Below are positions 6,805 to 11,252 of a stretch of DNA of 11,252 nt, piece after piece. Position 1 is the first letter of the stretch; each line of letters starts with the position of its first letter. The translations under genes and the position numbers were made by a program. Source of the DNA: Methanocalculus sp. (GTDB lineage Archaea > Halobacteriota > Methanomicrobia > Methanomicrobiales > Methanocorpusculaceae); contig NZ_JARVGN010000021.1 of NCBI RefSeq assembly GCF_029762515.1, positions 1 to 11,252 on the forward strand, in the 5' to 3' direction. Below the pieces are notes generated by a model, which was given only the letters and a program-made list of their open reading frames with translations, was not told the origin of the DNA and did no database searches.

Positions 6805-8487
6805 TTAATCGTAATTTGATGAGGACTTGTTGCATAGTATTATTTTTGGAAATATCTTCCATTTTAAATCTGGGAATAATCCCTCCAAATAGGCAAAGGC
6901 AAGGAATGAATTGATATAGGTTATTCTGGAATAAAGGTTATTATAGTCGTATTCAGGTATTATGCCCCACATTGCATACCGGTGCTGTTCATACTCCATT
7001 CTTTTCTGTTTCGACCTAGCAACTCTGATTGCAATATCAGATAAGGTTTCAGACCTTTTAATCATGCTCTTTAATGATGAAGAAAGAGAGAGACCTAAGT
7101 GAGTGGTGCATTCAATTTGTTTTAATGCTTCAAATTCTGAAGTGAATAAGCGTTCTCCTACATATTTTCGATAGAATATTTTTTTAATTCTATTTGACAC
7201 AGGTACTCTACTATAGAAATCCATCAACTCAGCATCACAGAGTGGGATTCTCCAATCGAAACCGAAGAATTCAAACGCTCTGAATCCATTCAATATAAGC
7301 TTTGCAGTTCGCTCTTTTAAAGCAAACAATTCCAATGCATCAGCACAGGATTCACTGTCATGAACATGGATGTCCTCAAAAGTTTGCAGAATCTTTTTTT
7401 TGAAAAATGGTATGAGATCAATTGCACCATCAAATTGCCTGAGGTGATAGTGTTGCTTTACGATATCTTTCAGGAGCTTTTCAATAGTATAGTCCTGATC
7501 TTTGGAATAATCATGAGGGATAAAAACGCCAGGGAATAAATCAGTATGTCCCGGAACAAAAACGGCGTTATCGTTTAATTTTCCATCATCATTTAGCTCC
7601 TTTATAGCAAGAAAATCCTGAATATATGGCAAAGAGGTCAGATTTCCAGCATATGTATTATACTCTTTCATCATATCGCTGTGGTAGCACGCATACCATT
7701 TGTCTTCAGTATACTCTACATAATGCCAAGGGTAACCAACCGCTTCCGAAACTTGCCTGCTTATCTTTGCCTCAGGCCAATTCTTACTTCCATAGCTGAA
7801 ACAAATTACATTATCCACGCCCAGTCGCTTCAGCATGGCAATGATCAGCCGAGAATCCAATCCTCCACTCAATGGCACGACTATTTGTTGATCCTTTGTT
7901 GATGCAATGAGTCTCTTAAAGACACGCACCAAAACCTCATCAAGACGGTTTAACAAGACCTCCTCAGGGTCCTTGAAAAAATTCTCATGCTTAAAACGAT
8001 AATAGCATCCAGTGGTGAGATTTTCCGTTGCTAGATCATAGAGAAGATATTCCCCTGCCTGGAGTTGGGATATTCCATCAAAAAGAGTCTCAGAGCCTGT
8101 GACGTATCCCGTGACAAGTAACTCTACACTGTTACATTCATTAAATGGGGAATTTATTAACTCTCTTATAAAATTTGCATCATCGGAAATGATTAGATTT
8201 AATTCGGTCTTTGTATAAAAAAGAGGAATGCTTCTCAAACGATCAACAACAACGAGGGTGCGATCCGGCAGATCAAGGATAAATGCAAATGTTCCATTCA
8301 GAGTACGAAGGAACTGCTCAAGCGTATGTTTATTATTGTACAATTCTGAAATGAGTCGGGCAATCATCGCCCCATCAAGCAATTCGTCTCCGTAAAACAC
8401 TGTTCCTTTGAACCAATACCCTATCTCATCAATTGTACCGCATGTCCAAGGATAGTAGCGGTTATCCACATGGATCTCTATATTCAT
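6805..8487 (-). CDS. Asparagine-synthetase-like amidoligase lacking the glutaminase cysteine
   Basis: The 560-residue protein has two domains. Residues 1-~160 keep the shell of the class II glutamine amidotransferase fold (LNGTFAFILDL at 63-73, VVDRLRSIPLFY at 80-91) but begin MNIEIH, without the Met-Cys-Gly start whose Cys releases ammonia from glutamine. Residues ~175-550 are the ATP-pyrophosphatase synthetase domain: VPLSGGLDSR (204-213) is the PP-loop, and WRIPLCDAELMDFYSRVP (412-429) corresponds to the conserved acceptor-side segment, with K436/K441 nearby. Such proteins occur in capsule and O-antigen clusters, where relatives are thought to amidate sugar carboxylates, and cysteine-less relatives include beta-lactam-type synthetases. 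The nitrogen source is unknown: free ammonia, an amine or an amino acid. The start is fixed by the site at 8494-8501; an in-frame TAG lies 12 bases before it. Confidence 0.85.
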   Translation of the reverse strand: MNIEIHVDNRYYPWTCGTIDEIGYWFKGTVFYGDELLDGAMIARLISELYNNKHTLEQFLRTLNGTFAFILDLPDRTLVVVDRLRSIPLFYTKTELNLIISDDANFIRELINSPFNECNSVELLVTGYVTGSETLFDGISQLQAGEYLLYDLATENLTTGCYYRFKHENFFKDPEEVLLNRLDEVLVRVFKRLIASTKDQQIVVPLSGGLDSRLIIAMLKRLGVDNVICFSYGSKNWPEAKISRQVSEAVGYPWHYVEYTEDKWYACYHSDMMKEYNTYAGNLTSLPYIQDFLAIKELNDDGKLNDNAVFVPGHTDLFPGVFIPHDYSKDQDYTIEKLLKDIVKQHYHLRQFDGAIDLIPFFKKKILQTFEDIHVHDSESCADALELFALKERTAKLILNGFRAFEFFGFDWRIPLCDAELMDFYSRVPVSNRIKKIFYRKYVGERLFTSEFEALKQIECTTHLGLSLSSSLKSMIKRSETLSDIAIRVARSKQKRMEYEQHRYAMWGIIPEYDYNNLYSRITYINSFLAFAYLEGLFPDLKWKIFPKIILCNKSSSNYD

Positions 8488-8493
8488 CGCATT

Positions 8494-8501
8494 ACCTTCC
8501 T
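8494..8501 (-). promoter_or_regulatory. Ribosome-binding site of the asparagine-synthetase-like gene
   Basis: AGGAAGGT on the minus strand lies 6 bases before the ATG at 8487 and closely resembles the archaeal anti-SD complement AGGAGGTGA. It decides the start and therefore confirms that no upstream Met-Cys was missed. Confidence 0.6.
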
Positions 8502-8602
8502 ATTTTTATATTAGCCTGTTCCCGCTAATGTCAGATCCTCGGACATAATGACAATTTTCAAACTAATTCCGTTAAGAGTTGCAATGCAATTGTGATTTTA
8601 CT

Positions 8603-8621
8603 AAAATATAAATATACTTAC
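8603..8621 (-). promoter_or_regulatory. TATA-like stretch upstream of the asparagine-synthetase-like gene
   Basis: On the minus strand AAGTATATTTATATTTTAG contains box-A-like sequence about 115-135 bases before the ATG. It would give a leader near 95 bases. It begins just after the stop of the decayed frame described at 8623-9054. Confidence 0.3.
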
Positions 8622-8622
8622 A

Positions 8623-9054
8623 TCAGCTTTTTTCTAAAATCAATTTGCACATTCCGACTTTACAACTTTCATCGCATTCTCGAGGAATTGAGTCTTGAAT
8701 CCAATAAGAGATTTCTCTGATGTTTTCCAATCCTATCGAGCAATATGACGCACTTATTTCAGCACTTTCAGGCGATAATCGTGTGATATCTCATAACTGC
8801 GCAAAAAATATTCTTTCTCCCTCTTGTTCCAAGATCTGCGACAGAATAAATAATTGGTTGGATTAATATATCGTATGAGTGTTGATTTACGAGAAAAATT
8901 TGGATTCAGCATGATTCAGCAACAAGTGTGTTGAAAGGAGGAGAATCTGGGCAATATGGGAGGGATTATTATACAAACGATGTAAAAGTGCCGGTCGTAA
9001 AAAAGAGTCTATCGCATTGGATAATTTGATGAGTATGGACTTTTTGAGAGATGA
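8623..9054 (-). pseudogene. Probable decayed gene, one frame with three internal stops
   Basis: A single minus-strand frame runs from 9054 to its terminal TGA at 8623-8625: 143 codons with only three internal stops (TAA 8887-8889, TAA 8863-8865, TGA 8791-8793), where AT-rich non-coding DNA should give about nine. The conceptual product reads like protein: KLSNAIDSFLRPALLHRLYN early, ILEQEGERIFFAQL mid, then RLSPESAEISASYC and a terminal Cys cluster C-D-E-S-C-K-V-G-M-C. I do not recognise the family, and no start codon is clear. Competing plus-strand frames exist (48 codons, ATG 8720 to stop 8866; about 48 codons, 8886-9029). A gene remnant is the best reading, but chance is not excluded. Confidence 0.3.
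8903..8921. repeat. Tandem pair of GATTCAGCA with 10-base period
   Basis: GATTCAGCA occurs at 8903-8911 and 8913-8921, one helical turn apart. It could be a pair of direct-repeat binding half-sites ahead of the ATP-grasp gene, or simple slippage within the decayed region. Confidence 0.25.
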
Positions 9055-9065
9055 TCAAAAGTTAC

Positions 9066-9076
9066 TTATTTTTATG
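9066..9076 (+). promoter_or_regulatory. TATA-like box of the ATP-grasp gene
   Basis: TTATTTTTATG is centred about 22-25 bases before the ATG at 9093, the spacing expected for a leaderless archaeal mRNA. No ribosome-binding site is present near that ATG. A second TATA-like string (TATTTATAAAA, 9078-9088) is closer and would instead favour translation from the internal ATG at 9150. Confidence 0.35.
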
Positions 9077-9092
9077 CTATTTATAAAACATT

Positions 9093-10274
9093 ATGGCAAT
9101 TTTTAAGAGACTAATTCAAAATTTTGAGAATAACTACTACATATTGAGAATGAAAGAGAGAACTTTGTTGAGACGAAATCAAGAATTAATTTATCATATG
9201 AAATTAGCAAAACAGCGATATGATGGATGTGAGAATAAAAAACCAAAGAGTCAAATAGAAAAAGAAATGGATTTATGCAAAAAGTACTGGAGATGCAACC
9301 CATTTCATTACACATTTTATGATTTGTACAAAGATGACTATGACTTAACGGATCGTCAACTGATTAATTACATTCCTTCTTTTTTCTGGTATGACCTATT
9401 TCATAGATATTATATACCAACAAAGGAATCAATTCTTATTGATAATAAACTGATTACCGAGCAGATATTCCGCAGTAACGAGATTTCACAACCCGAAACA
9501 TTAATTAAGTTGATAGATGGCCATTTTTTTTCTGAAAATATGCAGAGAATACAATTTAACGACATTCAGAGAAAAATAACCGAAAGTAGTTGGAACAAAA
9601 TATTCGTCAAGCCTGCTGTAGGATTAGGTGCTTATGGCACATATGTATTTAAAATAAATGAGGATGGATTCTTTACCACCACGGATAACATAACCTTTAA
9701 CGAAGCATTCCTCAAGGGAATCGGGACCAGAAATGACTACATTGTCCAACCTGGAGTTGAGCAACACCAGAAAATGTCGGAGATATACCCTCATGCATTG
9801 AATACACATAGAGTGATAACAGAATACAAAGACGACTCTGCAGAGGTTTTATGTGCATTTTTACGCATTGGGAGAGGGGGAGCGGATGTTGACAATGCCT
9901 CCCAGACTGGCATAATGACTGGAATTGATATAAATACGGGAAAATTGAATGATGTCGCATTATCATTTTATAACCGGGAGTGTTATAAAAATCACCCTGA
10001 CACTGGATATTCTTTCAAGAATTATGATACTGCCCAATGGGATGAAATAAAAAATTTTGCTATTGAGTCCGCAAAAAAGTTTCCAAAATTCAAACACCTG
10101 GGCTGGGACATAGGTTTATCCAAGAATGGTCCCATCGCTATTGAAACAAATCTGAATTTTAGTATAGATTCTACACAAATAGTTCTCGGTGGATTAAGAG
10201 AAGTATTTCGTATAGATCAGCCAGATTATTATTGGAGAAATCTTAACAGATCACCAAACAACGAAAATTTATGA
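9093..10274 (+). CDS. Sugar-transfer-associated ATP-grasp family ligase
   Basis: The 393-residue protein matches the ATP-grasp type found beside glycan genes (ATPgrasp_ST). Residues 1-~110 are a charged helical N-terminus. The ATP-grasp core shows IFVKPAVGLGAYG (170-182; nucleotide-binding Lys173 and Gly-rich loop), YIVQPGVEQH (216-225), HALNTHRVIT (234-243), LRIGRGGADVDN (257-268), HPDTGYSF (301-308), GWDIGLSKNGPIAIETN (337-353) with Glu351 and Asn353 as metal and phosphate ligands. All expected ATP-grasp residues appear intact. The family is expected to activate a carboxylate with ATP and join it to an amine or thiol; in glycan loci this probably means attaching an amino acid or similar group to a sugar, or the reverse. 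The substrate is unknown. An in-frame TAA at 9084-9086 makes 9093 the earliest ATG. Confidence 0.85.
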   Translation: MAIFKRLIQNFENNYYILRMKERTLLRRNQELIYHMKLAKQRYDGCENKKPKSQIEKEMDLCKKYWRCNPFHYTFYDLYKDDYDLTDRQLINYIPSFFWYDLFHRYYIPTKESILIDNKLITEQIFRSNEISQPETLIKLIDGHFFSENMQRIQFNDIQRKITESSWNKIFVKPAVGLGAYGTYVFKINEDGFFTTTDNITFNEAFLKGIGTRNDYIVQPGVEQHQKMSEIYPHALNTHRVITEYKDDSAEVLCAFLRIGRGGADVDNASQTGIMTGIDINTGKLNDVALSFYNRECYKNHPDTGYSFKNYDTAQWDEIKNFAIESAKKFPKFKHLGWDIGLSKNGPIAIETNLNFSIDSTQIVLGGLREVFRIDQPDYYWRNLNRSPNNENL

Positions 10275-10693
10275 TTAAAATCATTCCAACCTGAGGGTCG
10301 CTGGATAGAGAAACTATTTTTCAGGGCAGGTAATCTCCTCTTCTAATATAATAATAATATAATTGTCTTCGCTTCTTCCATATATGGATCGATCTACAGA
10401 AAAGTGTCTCCGTTATTCTATCCAAATTTTTAATACTGATCTTTCAGTTATGTCCAATTAAAACCCTCCGTTCACGCTTTTGACTCCTTAAAATGGAGAT
10501 TAAATCAAACCAAAGTCTCGAGCAATGAAAATTACCGGTTTAAATAATACTACGGGGATTTTCGTCGGTCCATTAACTCATAGTAAGGGGATTGATACAC
10601 ATTAGTAATCTGGGATATACTTAAACATGTAATTGGTTGAGGCAGCAGAATCAAACAATTGATCAGGAGAACATATATTAAATTGAGAAATCC
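10275..10693. other. 419-base gap between convergent genes; no gene seen
   Basis: AT-rich sequence separates the ATP-grasp gene and the flippase. It contains a T5 tract (10317-10321), an ATA/AAT-rich run (10346-10361), plus-strand TATA-like strings GGTTTAAATAATAC (10538-10551) and GATATACTTAAAC (10614-10626), and a 25-codon frame from ATG 10384. Nothing downstream on the plus strand looks like a gene, so these promoter-like strings are probably incidental or drive a short non-coding transcript. Confidence 0.45.
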
Positions 10694-10699
10694 TCAATC
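10682..10699 (-). terminator. Small hairpin at the flippase stop codon, possible terminator
   Basis: ATTGAG (10682-10687) pairs perfectly with CTCAAT (10694-10699) over a short loop. On the minus strand the hairpin overlaps the TGA stop and is followed by TTTAATATAT. A 6-pair AT-rich stem is weak and archaea do not require hairpins, so support is limited. Confidence 0.22.
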
Positions 10700-11252
10700 A
10701 TGTATCTCGCGAATTATTCGAAAAAACTCCTCTCTTAGCATAATATCATCAAATAAAATTATCAGATAGTACGCAAGCGTTACCGCTACCGCAAGAATAA
10801 TCAACATGACCGAATCTGGGTAAAAAAACATCCCGATCATTAATGGAATGACTGTGATACATCCTATCAACATATAGCGGAGTATGTCAAGGAAGGATTC
10901 CTTAACACTCACTCCTGCAAGCGAGAGAATGTACATATTCATCCACCCCCAAAATACCACGCCGCTTCCTGAAAAAAGCACCAGTGCAGTCACCGGATTG
11001 CCGTACATCCCACCAATACAAAGAGCGACAACGCGTGATACCAATAATAAAACATTAAATGCAAAACTCACACCCTGTTTTTCCAGCACGTTGAAAACAC
11101 TGCTCAGTGGAGAAGAGATGAACACAAAAAAAAGCCATGGTGCCAGAATTTTTGCATAGAGTCCAGCATTTGCCCAGTCTGACCCCAAGAATATGCTGAA
11201 CAGATCCTCTCCGATGATTGTTAGAATTAAGAATGGAAATAACCCTATCGAG
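10694..11252 (-). CDS. Wzx-type polysaccharide flippase, C-terminal part (5' end outside window)
   Basis: The frame is open through the right edge; 185 residues are visible and the TTG near 11188 is internal. The visible part has about five to six hydrophobic segments separated by short polar turns. ILTIIGEDLFSIFLG, followed by W-x-x-A-G-x-Y and LFFVFISSPLSSVFNVLEKQG, is the signature of the second half of oligosaccharide flippases of the MOP superfamily (polysaccharide_synt / Polysacc_synt_C). These move lipid-linked glycan units across the cytoplasmic membrane, which fits the other sugar genes here. The C-terminus ends in a short charged tail (EEFFRIIREIHD), as is normal, so the 3' end is intact. 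The usual length of ~400-500 residues implies that about 60% of the gene lies beyond the window. Confidence 0.85.
   Translation of the reverse strand, partial: SIGLFPFLILTIIGEDLFSIFLGSDWANAGLYAKILAPWLFFVFISSPLSSVFNVLEKQGVSFAFNVLLLVSRVVALCIGGMYGNPVTALVLFSGSGVVFWGWMNMYILSLAGVSVKESFLDILRYMLIGCITVIPLMIGMFFYPDSVMLIILAVAVTLAYYLIILFDDIMLREEFFRIIREIHD

Larger units (their letters stand above)
8488..9092. other. 605-base gap between divergent genes
   Basis: The longest gap holds the leader and promoter-like sequence of the asparagine-synthetase-like gene, the possible gene remnant on the minus strand, and a short tandem repeat at 8903-8921. There is also a strong purine-rich AAAGGAGGAGA at 8934-8944, followed only by a 9-codon frame from the ATG at 8956. 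No intact gene over 50 codons is supported, which makes this a scar-like region rather than a simple promoter gap. Confidence 0.45.

Noticed and set aside
6789..8598. 12-base direct repeat CAATTGTGATTT bracketing the asparagine-synthetase-like gene, as possible insertion target duplication
   Set aside because: A few 12-base repeats are expected by chance in 11 kb of AT-rich DNA, and there are no terminal inverted repeats or transposase.
8791..8793. In-frame TGA as a selenocysteine codon
   Set aside because: The frame has two further TAA stops and no start, no SECIS-like structure was seen, and selenocysteine use is not expected in this archaeal group.
10384..10461. 25-codon frame (ATG to TAA) in the gap after the ATP-grasp gene
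   Set aside because: Too short, with no promoter or ribosome-binding site at the right distance and no recognisable peptide.
10884..11159. 91-residue plus-strand frame opposite the flippase
   Set aside because: It is the shadow of a clear MOP-type flippase sequence on the other strand; its product has no recognisable pattern.

Overview
The window looks like part of an archaeal genome, most likely a methanogen of the Methanomicrobiales. It has archaeal TATA-like boxes (for example GATATATTTAAG ahead of the acetyltransferase), few Shine-Dalgarno sites, a dockerin-tailed secreted lyase-like protein and a DUF1616-type envelope protein, a mix I associate with that order. The lineage is inferred from protein style only; there is no rRNA or housekeeping gene. 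I see no tRNA, CRISPR array or intact insertion sequence.

Layout: (1) 3-1181 (+), end of a heparinase II/III-like secreted protein with a C-terminal dockerin, open at the left edge. (2) 1393-1815 (+), a small membrane-anchored protein that is essentially one DUF1616-type beta domain. (3) 2213-5779 (-), a 1188-residue membrane protein: a GT-C-like multi-pass half fused to a large exported half with beta domains, a possible degenerate polysaccharide-deacetylase-like segment and a C-terminal carboxypeptidase-regulatory-like domain. (4) 6168-6674 (+), a hexapeptide-repeat O-acetyltransferase. (5) 6805-8487 (-), an asparagine-synthetase-like amidoligase without the N-terminal catalytic cysteine. 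(6) 9093-10274 (+), a sugar-transfer-associated ATP-grasp ligase. (7) 10694-11252 (-), the C-terminal part of a Wzx-type polysaccharide flippase, open at the right edge.

Together the genes describe a surface-glycan or exopolysaccharide locus: sugar decoration (O-acetylation, probable amide or amino-acid attachment by the asparagine-synthetase-like and ATP-grasp enzymes), lipid-linked glycan export (flippase), an outward-facing transfer or processing membrane protein and a polysaccharide-lyase-like enzyme. Genes alternate strands and are separated by long AT-rich gaps, so each is probably transcribed alone. Two of these gaps hold gene-like but broken reading frames on the minus strand, suggesting a locus that has gained and lost genes.

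The most interesting points are the pairing of a cysteine-less amidoligase with an ATP-grasp ligase, the unusual architecture of the 1188-residue protein, and the apparent gene remnant between 8623 and 9054.
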